A stretch of DNA of 35,945 bases from Ralstonia pickettii (GCF_001699815.1 NZ_MCGB01000056.1:1-35945); one strand, 5' to 3'; positions 27,223 to 35,263 are shown, numbered from the stretch's first letter. The notes: generated from the sequence alone by a model not told the origin. Translations and numbers: made by a program.

Positions 27223-28353
27223 ATGAAGAACCTCGACAACCCATCGCATGATCGCGAGGTGGGCGTTGCCGACGGCACGCAAGACACGACGCGTATCGAC
27301 GACACCCGCATCGGTGCGGTGCGTCCGCTGATTTCTCCGGCGCTGCTGCTGGACGAGCTGCCCGTGCCGGCCGATACGCAGACGCTCGTTGAAGACACCC
27401 GCCGTGCCATCAGCAACATCCTGCACGGCCGTGACGATCGGTTGCTGCTGATCGTCGGCCCGTGCTCGATCCACGATCACGATCAGGCGCTCGATTACGC
27501 GCGCCGCCTCAAGGCTGCGGCCGATGCGCTGAAGGACGACCTGCTGATCGTGATGCGCGTCTACTTCGAGAAGCCGCGCACGACGGTCGGTTGGAAGGGT
27601 TACATCAACGACCCGCGCCTGGACGGCAGCTTCCGCATCAATGAAGGGCTGCGCGCTGCGCGGCAACTGCTGCTCGACGTCAACGCGCTCGGGCTGCCCG
27701 CCGCGACGGAATTCCTCGACCTGCTGAGCCCCCAATACATCGCGGACCTCATCGCATGGGGCGCGATCGGTGCGCGCACGACAGAAAGCCAGAGCCATCG
27801 ACAGCTGGCCTCGGGTCTGAGCTGCCCCATCGGTTTCAAGAACGGCACGGACGGCGGCGTGCAGGTCGCGTCGGACGCGATCATCGCGGCGCGCGCCAGC
27901 CACGCGTTCATGGGGATGACGAAGATGGGCATGGCCGCGATCTTCGAGACGCGCGGTAACGACGACGCGCACGTGATCCTGCGCGGCGGCAAGGGCGGGC
28001 CGAACTACGGCAGCGAGCACATCGAGGCGGCCTGCGCGGCGCTGCGCGCGGCAAAGTTGCGCGAACAGGTCATGGTGGACTGCTCGCACGCAAACTCAAA
28101 CAAGTCGCATGAACGTCAGATCGACGTTGCGCAAGATCTCGCGCGGCAACTCTCGCAGGGCGAGCGCAGGATCGTCGGCGTGATGGTCGAAAGCAATCTC
28201 GAAGCGGGCCGCCAAGACCTGAAACCGGGTGTGCCGCTCAAGTACGGCGTGTCGATCACCGATGCGTGCCTGAGCTGGACCCAGACGGAGCCCGTACTCG
28301 ACATACTCGCCGAGGCGGTGCGGCATCGGCGCGCGTATTCGTACGACGGGTGA
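27223..28353 (+). CDS. aroG: 3-deoxy-7-phosphoheptulonate (DAHP) synthase
   Basis: A class I DAHP synthase (376 residues), the first enzyme of the shikimate pathway, joining PEP and erythrose 4-phosphate. The metal and substrate residues are in familiar blocks: GPCSIHD (Cys81), MRVYFEKPRTTVGWKG, GARTTESQSHRQLASG, GFKNGTDG, DCSHANSNK and GVMVESNL. It is close to E. coli AroG/AroF but carries about 25 extra N-terminal residues, the region that takes part in feedback inhibition. Isoform specificity (Phe or Tyr) cannot be assigned; the symbol denotes the family. A TTGACG box lies 42 bases upstream, with no good -10. Confidence 0.93.
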   Translation: MKNLDNPSHDREVGVADGTQDTTRIDDTRIGAVRPLISPALLLDELPVPADTQTLVEDTRRAISNILHGRDDRLLLIVGPCSIHDHDQALDYARRLKAAADALKDDLLIVMRVYFEKPRTTVGWKGYINDPRLDGSFRINEGLRAARQLLLDVNALGLPAATEFLDLLSPQYIADLIAWGAIGARTTESQSHRQLASGLSCPIGFKNGTDGGVQVASDAIIAARASHAFMGMTKMGMAAIFETRGNDDAHVILRGGKGGPNYGSEHIEAACAALRAAKLREQVMVDCSHANSNKSHERQIDVAQDLARQLSQGERRIVGVMVESNLEAGRQDLKPGVPLKYGVSITDACLSWTQTEPVLDILAEAVRHRRAYSYDG

Positions 28354-28627
28354 TGTGACGGCGGCAGGTTCAGGCTTGTCGCCTTTTCCCTATCCATGAT
28401 GTAGCTCGGCGTTTCAGTGCCATTTCACTGATGGCCAGCCGCTGCACATTCGCATGCGGCTTGGTCCGGCATTGTGTGTCGGCATCCTGCCCGCACGCTT
28501 TTCGGTGTCGTTCGTGGAGTGACACCGCCGCCCCTTTATCCAGCTTTCCTCTTTCCAGACCGCATCTCCCGCACGGCGTGCACGTTGCACGCGCACGTGG
28601 CCTGCCGGTGCTCATCTTCCGCTCTTC

Positions 28628-28663
28628 AAATCCGCCCGCGCCTGGGTGGATTTTTCGGTTTTT
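28628..28663 (+). terminator. Rho-independent terminator downstream of aroG
   Basis: AAATCCGCCC (28628-28637) pairs with GGGTGGATTT (28644-28653) over 10 bp with one G-T pair; the loop is 6 bases and TTCGGTTTTT follows. The flank favours rightward transcription. Confidence 0.8.
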
Positions 28664-28676
28664 AGGAGCGCTCCTA
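28663..28676. promoter_or_regulatory. 14-bp perfect palindrome upstream of the adhesin gene
   Basis: TAGGAGCGCTCCTA is fully self-complementary and directly follows the terminator T tract, 115 bases before the adhesin start. A second dyad, TTCTCA-ACAC-TGAGAA (28689-28704), lies 12 bases on. Together they look like an operator region for the adhesin gene; no cognate regulator is nearby. Confidence 0.45.
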
Positions 28677-28790
28677 TATGCGTGACATTTCTCAACACTG
28701 AGAATTTCACCCGGCAGCGCGTAGCAAAGACCAGCGCATTTTGATTGCGCAGCGCGTATTTGCGCCGAAAACCCAGTGGAAAAAACTGAA

Positions 28791-29756
28791 ATGAGGCTTT
28801 GGAGATCGATGATTGTGAAAGGATTGATTCAGCGCTGCACGCAAATGGTGAAAGCCACGGCGTTCGTCGTGTTGGGTTTGGCCATGGTGCCGCACGACGT
28901 GGCGGCCTATGAGTATGTCGCCTTTTCCGGCTCGTATGCACTGCCAGGCAGTCTGGCACCCGGAACGGTTGTCGCACGGCGCTTTTATACGCCTACGCAA
29001 CTCTGTGGTGAGGCTCAATGCAGGCTGTACCATTTCAAACTGATTACCAAAGGAGCCGCCGATGTTTCCCCGCCTAACACGACAGTTTCAACACGGCTAA
29101 CCGGCTTGGCCATGCAGGTCATCGTGAATGGAAAACCTCAGATACTTGTGGATCAATGGAAAGATGCTCCAGTTATATTTTCCACGCCGGTTGAAGTGCA
29201 GTTGGTCAAAGAGCCATACGTGGAAATCAGCAGTAGCACAGCAAAACGCTTGGTTCACTCATGGTTTTTCACGAAAACAATGACGAGCAATACTCAAAAC
29301 ATTCACTACTTCAGCCTGGGCGATTCCACGCTCACCAGAATTGAAGGAACGTGTTCCGTGCCAAGTCAGACGGTAGACTTGCCGCCAACCATCGTTCGGA
29401 AGCTGACCGGTGTCGGTTCAGTGGCCGGGGTGAGCGACTTCCAGATCAAGATCAACAGTTGTCCGAAGGGATACAACCGGGTGGGATACACGCTCGAGCC
29501 CATGGGCGGCGTGGCGGATTCACCGGGCGTGCTGCCGCTCTCTGCCGACTCCACCGTCAAAGGCGTGAAGATACGCCTTGCCGACCGTAACGGCGTTGCC
29601 GCCCAATTCGGCACGTCGATCAAGGTCGACGATTACAACACGACGACTGGCGGCTCATATGCAATCCCGATGCAGGCCTCGTATCTCCAGACCGAAGCTG
29701 CGGTCACTCCCGGCTCGGTAAAGGGCGCTGTCTCGCTGCGGCTGGACTATCAGTAA
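28791..29756 (+). CDS. Orphan fimbrial tip-adhesin-like protein (type 1 pilin domain)
   Basis: A protein of about 321 residues laid out like a two-domain chaperone-usher adhesin. A signal peptide (MVKATAFVVLGLAMVPHDVAA) leads to an N-terminal domain of about 160 residues that I do not recognise, with a cysteine pair near CGEAQC. A C-terminal FimA-type pilin domain starts at GTCSVPSQTVDLPPT, has a second cysteine (INSCPKG) to pair with the first, and ends GAVSLRLDYQ with the penultimate tyrosine used for chaperone binding. No chaperone, usher or major pilin gene lies within the window. Start choice is open: ATG 28791, ATG 28809 (GGAG 4 bases upstream) or ATG 28845 all retain the signal. Base composition changes sharply inside the gene, about 48% GC for 28981-29340 against about 61% for 29401-29760. 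Confidence 0.78.
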   Translation: MRLWRSMIVKGLIQRCTQMVKATAFVVLGLAMVPHDVAAYEYVAFSGSYALPGSLAPGTVVARRFYTPTQLCGEAQCRLYHFKLITKGAADVSPPNTTVSTRLTGLAMQVIVNGKPQILVDQWKDAPVIFSTPVEVQLVKEPYVEISSSTAKRLVHSWFFTKTMTSNTQNIHYFSLGDSTLTRIEGTCSVPSQTVDLPPTIVRKLTGVGSVAGVSDFQIKINSCPKGYNRVGYTLEPMGGVADSPGVLPLSADSTVKGVKIRLADRNGVAAQFGTSIKVDDYNTTTGGSYAIPMQASYLQTEAAVTPGSVKGAVSLRLDYQ

Positions 29757-29809
29757 CGCGGTTGCCCGACGACGGGCAGGGCGAAGGAGGCGCGTTTGCC
29801 CCGTCGCCC

Positions 29810-29837
29810 TTAAGTTGACGGGTTACGCAGCCGATAG
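29810..29837 (+). promoter_or_regulatory. Sigma-28 (FliA)-like promoter for the chemoreceptor gene
   Basis: GCCGATAG (29830-29837) matches the FliA -10 consensus GCCGATAA at seven of eight bases. TTAAGTTG (29810-29817) matches TAAAGTTT at six of eight, but with a 12-base spacer in place of 11. The gene downstream encodes a chemoreceptor, the expected target class. Confidence 0.55.
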
Positions 29838-29911
29838 TGCTCAGGTAGCCAGCCGCCTGGCGCGATGGTCGCGCCGCGTGAAGAGCCGTGCACACCACTC
29901 TCGCCGCGCCC

Positions 29912-31448
29912 ATGTCCGCTCGCCTGACCATCCGCACCCGCCTGGTGCTTTCGGTTTCTGTTCTCTTCCTGCTCGCCTTGCTGATTGGCGTGGCTGGCTT
30001 GCTGGGGCTGCGCGATGCCAACCGCGCGCATGAGCAGACCTTTACCAACCAGTTTCCGTCCGCACTGGCGCTGGGCGAATCCGATCTGAGCCTGACGCGT
30101 GCCCGCACCGCGCTAGACAAGGCGATGCTGTATCCGGAAGACAAGGGCGCGATGAAGCTGCTCGACCGCACCGAAGAGCTGATTGCCGAGGCGGATGGCG
30201 CCTGGAAGAAATACCTGGCCTTGCCGCGCGACGAAGAAGAGGAACGCCTGGCCAAGGACGTTGCGACCAAGCGCGAAGCTGCCTCCACCAGCTTGCGCGA
30301 CATTATCAAGGCGCTGCGCGCGGGTGATCGCGCCACGGCGGACAAGATCATGGATAAGGAAGTGTCAAAGGCCTTCCGTGATGCCAATGATTCGAGCCTG
30401 GCCCTGAGCAAGAAGCAACTCGCATTCTCCAAGGCCAACTACGACGCATCGCGCGATGCTTATGCGCGCTTCCGGCTGATCGTGGTGGCCGCCATCGTCA
30501 TCGCGCTCGTGGTAGCGCTGTGGTGTGCTTGGTCGCTGCTGTACGCGATCGTGGGGCCGCTGAACGCCGCGCTGGCGCAGTTCGACCGCATTGCTGCCGG
30601 TGACCTGACCGAGCGTGTGCGCATCGACCGTCATGACGAAATGGGCCGCCTGCTCGAAGGCCTGGCCCGCATGCAGACCGCACTGACCGATACCGTGCGC
30701 CGCGTGCGCACGGGCTCGGAGTCGATCGGAGCCGCCACCAAGCAGATTGCCGCCGGCAATGCAGACTTGTCGCAACGCACGGAAGAGCAGGCCAGCTCGC
30801 TGGAGGAAACCGCTTCCAGCATGGAAGAGATGACCTCCATCGTGCGCCAGAACGCCGACAACGCGCGCCAGGCCAGCCAGTTGGCCGACAGCGCATCGGA
30901 AGTCGCCAGCCAGGGCGGCGCGGTGGTGACCGATGTGGTGGCGACCATGCGCGAGATCAGCGCGTCGTCGCGCACAGTGTCGGAAATCATTGGCGTGATT
31001 GACGGCATTGCGTTCCAGACCAACATCCTGGCGCTCAACGCCGCGGTGGAAGCCGCCCGTGCCGGCGAGCAAGGTCGCGGCTTTGCCGTGGTGGCCGGTG
31101 AGGTGCGCAACCTCGCGCAGCGCAGCGGCCGCCAAGGAAATCAAGGAAATGATCGAGGCGTCGCTGTCCAAGGTCGAGACCGGCAGCGCGCTGGCCGAAC
31201 GCGCGGGCAGCACGATGGAAGACATCGTGTCGTCCATCCGCCGCGTGACCGACATCATGGGTGAAATCGCTGCCGCATCGAACGAGCAAAGCTCGGGCAT
31301 CGAACAGGTCAACAAGGCTGTCACGCTGATGGACGAAGCCACGCAGCAGAACGCTGCACTGGTGGAGCAGGCCGCAGCCGCGGCTGAATCGCTGGAAGAA
31401 CAGGCCCAGGCCCTGAACGCCGCCATCGCAGCGTTCCGCCTCGCTTGA
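29912..31448 (+). pseudogene. Methyl-accepting chemotaxis protein, frameshifted
   Basis: A Tar-type chemoreceptor broken by one frameshift near 31127. The first frame gives residues 1-405: TM1 (about 10-33), a four-helix-bundle sensor domain (34-187), TM2 (189-212), HAMP (213-266) and the signalling domain up to the hairpin tip ([42 protein letters not shown]). The normal continuation, [21 protein letters not shown], is in the +1-shifted frame and runs to the stop at 31446-31448 (AAIAAFRLA). Adding one CAGCG unit at 31118-31127 restores a 513-residue protein with exactly the canonical [13 protein letters not shown]. As written, the first frame ends at 31264 after 45 wrong residues, giving about 450 in total without the descending signalling helix. 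No CheR-binding pentapeptide is seen at the C-terminus. It may be a pseudogene, a phase-variable gene or a sequencing error. Confidence 0.88.
31118..31127 (+). repeat. CAGCG pentanucleotide repeat, two copies, at the frameshift
   Basis: Two CAGCG units (31118-31122, 31123-31127) are followed by GCCGCC. Three units would restore the chemoreceptor frame and the canonical protein sequence, so loss of one unit by slippage is the simplest history. Confidence 0.75.
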
Positions 31449-31453
31449 TATTG

Positions 31454-31473
31454 GCCCCGTCGACGCACGGGGC
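31454..31473 (+). terminator. Hairpin after the chemoreceptor gene, possible terminator
   Basis: GCCCCGT-N6-ACGGGGC is a 7-bp perfect stem starting 6 bases after the stop codon. No T tract follows, so intrinsic termination is doubtful. Confidence 0.35.
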
Positions 31474-31484
31474 ATACCGAAGAC

Positions 31485-31518
31485 TTGCCTTGAACGCCAT
31501 TTCGGTTGATATAACCGA
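31485..31518 (+). promoter_or_regulatory. Promoter-like sequence with a dyad upstream of the membrane protein gene
   Basis: TTGCCT (31485-31490), a 17-base spacer and GATATA (31508-31513) form a plausible promoter. The -10 lies inside the perfect dyad TCGGTT-N5-AACCGA (31502-31518), which could bind a repressor. Confidence 0.4.
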
Positions 31519-31542
31519 CGGGTCCATTCAAGGAGTCGCCTC

Positions 31543-32010
31543 ATGCCGTTCATCATTGCCGCGCTCGCGTTGGTTGGTCTGCTGATCTACGGCGCGCTCC
31601 GGCTGTATGCGGGCGTTGCCGCGGCATACGGCGCGGTGGCGGGCGGCGCGGCGGTGCTGCTCGCTGTGGCGCTGCTGGCCGGCGCAGTCGTTACTTTCAT
31701 CCGGCGTTACCGCGCCGTTCATGGCGTGAACGTGGAAGGCCAGCGAATTGTGTCGCTCAGTGCAAGCTGGGGGCAGGTCGCGGTCGATGCCGAACAGAAG
31801 CGGGGGACGCTGCAGTTGCACGGGCAGGACGGCCGCTTTCTCTTCGCCGATATTGCCGGCGCTGACTCGGTCGAGCGCGAAGGCGCCTGGACGCTGGCGC
31901 TGCGCCTGAAACATCAGACGCAGGCAGACTGGCCGATCCCGATGCGCAATCGCCGGGAAGCGAAACGCTGGGCGAAGATCTTCGCGCTGGCGGCTAGCCA
32001 GGAACTGTGA
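31543..32010 (+). CDS. Small membrane protein with two helices and a soluble C-terminal domain
   Basis: A 155-residue protein of unknown function. Two closely spaced transmembrane helices (about residues 3-24 and 28-52) precede a basic RRYRAVHG and a C-terminal domain of roughly 95 residues with alternating strands (QRIVSLSASWGQVAVDAEQKRGTLQLHG) and a terminal helix (NRREAKRWAKIFALAAS), reminiscent of a PH-like fold. The ribosome site AAGGAG lies 7 bases upstream of the ATG. It converges on the MgtC-family gene, with 18 bases between stops. Confidence 0.75.
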   Translation: MPFIIAALALVGLLIYGALRLYAGVAAAYGAVAGGAAVLLAVALLAGAVVTFIRRYRAVHGVNVEGQRIVSLSASWGQVAVDAEQKRGTLQLHGQDGRFLFADIAGADSVEREGAWTLALRLKHQTQADWPIPMRNRREAKRWAKIFALAASQEL

Positions 32011-32028
32011 TCGGCGTGTTGCCCCCGG

Positions 32029-32751
32029 TTACTCCGTCGTACTTGGGTTCCAGAATGCCTGCGCCACGTGCGGCTGCGATTGCAGCGACGCGACGATGCG
32101 GTCCAGTTCGGCCGCGTTCACGGCGGTCGACATCAGCATGGCTTCAATTTCCACATGGTCGTCGCCAAAGGGTTCGACCGATAGATCGCTGATTGGATAG
32201 CTGGCCTCTTCCAGCAGGCGTTCCAGGTCGGCCAGCGCCTCCTTCTGGCGTTCGCTGGTCGAGATGACGCACATCGTGTACGTGACTTCGCTCGCCTGAT
32301 TGTCCAACGGCGTGCGGTTGATGCGGTCCACCACCGGCCGCAGCAGGATGTTCGAGGCCAGCACGAACAGCGTAATGAGAATGGCCTGCCCAATGAGATC
32401 GGAGCCGGTCGCCGCACCCACGGCGGCGGAGCCCCAGAGCGTGGCGGCGGTGTTCAGCCCGCGCACGTTCAGCCCTTCCTTCATGATGGTACCGGCACCC
32501 AGAAAGCCTACGCCCGACACCACATAGGCAATCACGCGGGTGGTGTCCGATGCGGTGCCGATCTGCGCGGCCATGTCGACAAACGCCGATGCGGCCACGG
32601 CCACCAGCGCATTGGTGCGCAGCCCCGCAGTCCGCTGCCTCACCTGCCGTTCAAAGCCGATGAGTGAGCCCAGCGCAAAGGCCGAGGCAAGGCTGATGAA
32701 GGAATCCACCAGCGTGGCGACATTGAGGTGGACGAGGGCTTGCAGCGTCAT
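32029..32751 (-). CDS. MgtC/SapB family membrane protein
   Basis: A 240-residue protein with four to five N-terminal helices holding the MgtC signatures GSLIGFERQ, TAGLRTNALVAVA and GVGFLGAGTIMKEGLNVRGLNTAATLW, followed by a cytoplasmic ACT-like C-terminal domain (TMCVISTSERQKEALADLERLLEE). MgtC proteins promote survival at low magnesium and inside host cells, in part by acting on the F-type ATPase. Many environmental relatives are untested. The ATG at 32749-32751 follows GGAG 5 bases upstream; an upstream ATG adds 24 hydrophilic residues without family support. No long MgtC-type regulatory leader fits in the 99-base gap upstream. Confidence 0.88.
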   Translation of the reverse strand: MTLQALVHLNVATLVDSFISLASAFALGSLIGFERQVRQRTAGLRTNALVAVAASAFVDMAAQIGTASDTTRVIAYVVSGVGFLGAGTIMKEGLNVRGLNTAATLWGSAAVGAATGSDLIGQAILITLFVLASNILLRPVVDRINRTPLDNQASEVTYTMCVISTSERQKEALADLERLLEEASYPISDLSVEPFGDDHVEIEAMLMSTAVNAAELDRIVASLQSQPHVAQAFWNPSTTE

Positions 32752-32850
32752 CGGCGGCTCCTTGTTGTGGTGACCGGAGTCTTGGTGAAGGGCGCCGATG
32801 GTTATAGCACGGCGCCATGACACGCCGTGCGGGCCGGGGAGGCCGGACGG

Positions 32851-33954
32851 CTACTTATAGTCCCACTGCATCTGCTCTGGGATCGGCACGGCGTCCGATG
32901 TCTCGAGGCAGCGGTCAAGGTAAGCGAGCAGGGAGCGCGGCTGGAAGCCAGTCTCCTGCACCAGCCGCGTGTTGTCGAACACGTAGCTCATGCTGGCGAA
33001 CTTGGCATACAGGTGAATGCAGCGCGCGACCAGTCGCACGTTGCCGTCCCCCGTCAGGCTCAGGAATTTACGCGCCAATGCTTTCTCGGCAATTTTTTCC
33101 TGATACACGTAGCCGGCCAGCGCTTGTGCGTCTTCTTCCGGCGTCTTGCAACGCTTGAAGCGCGGGTACAGCGTTTCGATGCGCTCGGAGTTCGCGTCGC
33201 CGGCACTGACGTGATACAGGTCGTGCGCCAGCCTGGGCTTGGTCGACAACTGCACGATGGCCTCGGCGCAATCGTCCACGGGCAGGATGTCGACGCGGTC
33301 GGACAGGCGGCAGCTGAACGTCTCGAGCAGCGCCACCATGCGCAACATCCAGAAGATGCTGCCTGACGGCTCGCAACCCAGCGTGCTGTGGCCCACCACG
33401 ATGGACGGCCGCACCACCACCAACGGCAGTTCGGGCACCGCTTCGCGCAGTTTCAGCTCGGCCATCCCCTTTGAATACGTGTATGGCACCGCGTGTTGCG
33501 CGAGCGGGGGGACATCCCAGCTCTCGCTGACATGGCGATCGGCCAGCTGGCCGCATGACATGGCCGTGCCGATCTGCAGGAAGCGCTTCAGGCGTGAGCC
33601 TTGCGCCGCCAGCCGGCCGAGCGCCAGCACGCCGTCCACGTTGGTTTCCCACAGCGACGGATGGTTCGAAAACGTTGCCAGCGCCGCGCAGTTGATGATG
33701 ATTTCCGGATTGCCCAGCTTGGCGGTTCCGGCATCGCGCAGATCGAACGGGACGATTTGCGATTCCGTAATGCCGTCCAGCGTGCCCTGTGCGAATTCAA
33801 AACGCCGCAGGTTGCTGCGCAGCCGCGCCACCCCTTCAGCAGGCGTGTCGCCGCGCACGGCAAAGCGTGTGTCGGCCAGCAAGCCTTTGGCTGCCAGATT
33901 GGCGGTAATCGCACCGCCCACGAAACCGGTGGCACCGGTCAGCAAAATACTCAT
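32851..33954 (-). CDS. Extended SDR / NAD-dependent epimerase-like protein
   Basis: A 367-residue Rossmann-fold protein. It begins with the NAD(P)-binding motif TGATGFVGG (residues 6-14), has the extended-SDR INCAAL, the catalytic YTYSK (YxxxK) and VVVRPSIVVGH. The arrangement resembles the male-sterility/fatty-acyl-CoA-reductase-like branch (NAD-binding 4) instead of a sugar epimerase, so the substrate may be an acyl thioester or a terpene/steroid alcohol. The ATG at 33952-33954 is placed directly before the first beta strand. It stands alone, with 277 bases upstream to the XdhC-family gene and 99 bases to the MgtC-family gene. Confidence 0.83.
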   Translation of the reverse strand: MSILLTGATGFVGGAITANLAAKGLLADTRFAVRGDTPAEGVARLRSNLRRFEFAQGTLDGITESQIVPFDLRDAGTAKLGNPEIIINCAALATFSNHPSLWETNVDGVLALGRLAAQGSRLKRFLQIGTAMSCGQLADRHVSESWDVPPLAQHAVPYTYSKGMAELKLREAVPELPLVVVRPSIVVGHSTLGCEPSGSIFWMLRMVALLETFSCRLSDRVDILPVDDCAEAIVQLSTKPRLAHDLYHVSAGDANSERIETLYPRFKRCKTPEEDAQALAGYVYQEKIAEKALARKFLSLTGDGNVRLVARCIHLYAKFASMSYVFDNTRLVQETGFQPRSLLAYLDRCLETSDAVPIPEQMQWDYK

Positions 33955-34231
33955 GCGAAAAAACTTGAATTTCCTGGGTGGCAAAACGGGCGACCGTCCC
34001 GTTTGCAAACAACACGACTGCCGCCCCACCGGCGAGGCGCGGTGTATTGGCAGCGCGCTCGGGGCAGGGGACAGGCAAGCCGTGCCAAATGAAGCCGCGC
34101 ACACGAACCAAGGTTCGCGGGCCGCGGGGTTCGCATGATGCGCTGCGGCCAAAACCTGCGCACAATCGGCGATTTATAAGAATGTAACCTTTCAGGCGCC
34201 TTTCGGCATCCCATTCGATCAGAGGGTTGAC
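33955..34231. other. Intergenic region upstream of the SDR gene, with palindromes
   Basis: These 277 bases contain a perfect 7-bp dyad, AAACGGG-N7-CCCGTTT (33984-34004), overlapping the 10-bp palindrome GTTTGCAAAC (34001-34010), 30-56 bases upstream of the SDR start. An AT-rich segment follows at about 34164-34192. No convincing gene or promoter pair is seen. The palindromes could be an operator for the SDR gene. Confidence 0.45.
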
Positions 34232-35263
34232 TCAACTCTGCGGCACAGCGCAGCTCGAAGCGGCGTTGGCGGCAATCTCGCGCGCAGCCTTGGCGCCTTC
34301 GACTTGCAGGATGGTCGGCAGCGACACACCGTTCTTGGCGGCCGTCACCTCGGCCAGGATCGAGATGGCGATCTCCGGCGGCGTTCGGCTGCCGATGTAA
34401 ATGCCGACCGGCCCATGCAGGCGCGCCAGCTCGGCATCGCTCAGATCGAATTCCTTGAGGCGCTCGCGTCGGTTGGCGTTGTTGCGGCGGCTGCCGAGTG
34501 CGCCCACGTAGAACGCTGGCGTCTTGAGCGCTTCCATGAGCGCGAGGTCATCGAGCTTGGGGTCGTGGGTGAGGGCGATGACGGCGCAGCGCTCGTCGAG
34601 CTTCATGGCCATCACTGTGTCGTCGGGCATGGTGCGGACCATGGCCACGCCGGGAATTGACCACTCTTCGCTGTATTCCTCGCGCGGGTCGCAGACGGTG
34701 ATCTGGTAATCCAGGCCCACGGCGATCTGGCACAGGTAGCGCGAAAGCTGTCCCGCACCAATGACGAGCATCCGGTAGCGCGGCCCATGAATCGTCACGA
34801 GGCGCGCTTCGTCGAACTGCAGGCCGTCAGTGACGGTGGCGTGCTGCAGGGTTGCGGCGCCGGTCGCCATGTCGAGCGTGCGGGCGACGAGCTGACCGGC
34901 TTCCACGGCGCGCAGCAGGGCGTCGATTCCGCTGGAAGCGTTCAGCGGCTCCAGCACGAGTTGCAGCGTGCCACCGCAAGGCAGCCCAAAGCGATGCGCT
35001 TCTTCAGCGCTGATGCCGTATTTGACGGCTTCGGGCTTGGTGTAATGCAGGCCTTCGCGGCGCACGCGGTCGATGAGGTCGTCTTCAATGCAGCCGCCCG
35101 AGACCGAGCCGATGACGACACCGTCATCGCGCAGCGCGAGCATCGCGCCTTCGGGCCGCGGCGACGAACCCCACGTTTTGACTACCGTGACGAGCAGCAC
35201 GCGCCGCCCTTGTTCTAGCCAGCGAACGCTGGTTTTCAAGACTTCAAGATCGACGCTGTCCAT
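34232..35263 (-). CDS. XdhC/CoxI family molybdoenzyme maturation protein
   Basis: A 343-residue XdhC-family protein, with an N-terminal XdhC/CoxI domain (LEQGRRVLLVTVVKTWGSSPRPEGAML, GSVSGGCIEDDL) and a C-terminal Rossmann domain (MLVIGAGQLSRYL, ALTHDPKLDDLALMEAL, FYVGALGSRRNNANRRERL, GPVGIYIGSRTPPEIAISILAEV). XdhC proteins bind and sulfurate the molybdenum cofactor before insertion into xanthine dehydrogenase or CO-dehydrogenase-like hydroxylases. It follows the CoxG-family gene by 57 bases on the same strand, so the two probably belong to an operon for a molybdenum hydroxylase whose structural genes lie beyond the window. Confidence 0.88.
   Translation of the reverse strand: MDSVDLEVLKTSVRWLEQGRRVLLVTVVKTWGSSPRPEGAMLALRDDGVVIGSVSGGCIEDDLIDRVRREGLHYTKPEAVKYGISAEEAHRFGLPCGGTLQLVLEPLNASSGIDALLRAVEAGQLVARTLDMATGAATLQHATVTDGLQFDEARLVTIHGPRYRMLVIGAGQLSRYLCQIAVGLDYQITVCDPREEYSEEWSIPGVAMVRTMPDDTVMAMKLDERCAVIALTHDPKLDDLALMEALKTPAFYVGALGSRRNNANRRERLKEFDLSDAELARLHGPVGIYIGSRTPPEIAISILAEVTAAKNGVSLPTILQVEGAKAAREIAANAASSCAVPQS

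Larger units (their letters stand above)
28354..28790. other. Structured intergenic region after aroG
   Basis: These 437 bases contain no open frame with a ribosome site and recognisable content. They contain two perfect hairpins, TCAGTG-N6-CACTGA (28414-28431) and GCGTGCA-N3-TGCACGC (28576-28592), a strong rho-independent terminator 275 bases after the aroG stop (28628-28663), a 14-bp palindrome directly after it, and a further dyad at 28689-28704. Possible readings are a long aroG 3' untranslated region or a separate small RNA ending at the terminator. Confidence 0.45.

Noticed and set aside
25993-28089. 698-codon leftward open frame opposite the DUF2252 and aroG genes
   Set aside because: It crosses two convincing genes and their intergenic gap; the composition is typical of a shadow frame.
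28370-28685. Short open frames on both strands between aroG and the adhesin gene
   Set aside because: They lack ribosome sites and any recognisable protein pattern, and they overlap hairpins and a terminator.
29763-29778. Hairpin TGCCCG-ACGA-CGGGCA after the adhesin gene as a terminator
   Set aside because: The stem is only 6 bp and no T tract follows, so I do not list it as a terminator.
32752-32850. Long regulatory leader or Mg-sensing element for the MgtC-family gene
   Set aside because: The gap to the upstream gene is under 100 bases and shows no tandem stems or short proline-rich leader peptide like those of enteric mgtC.
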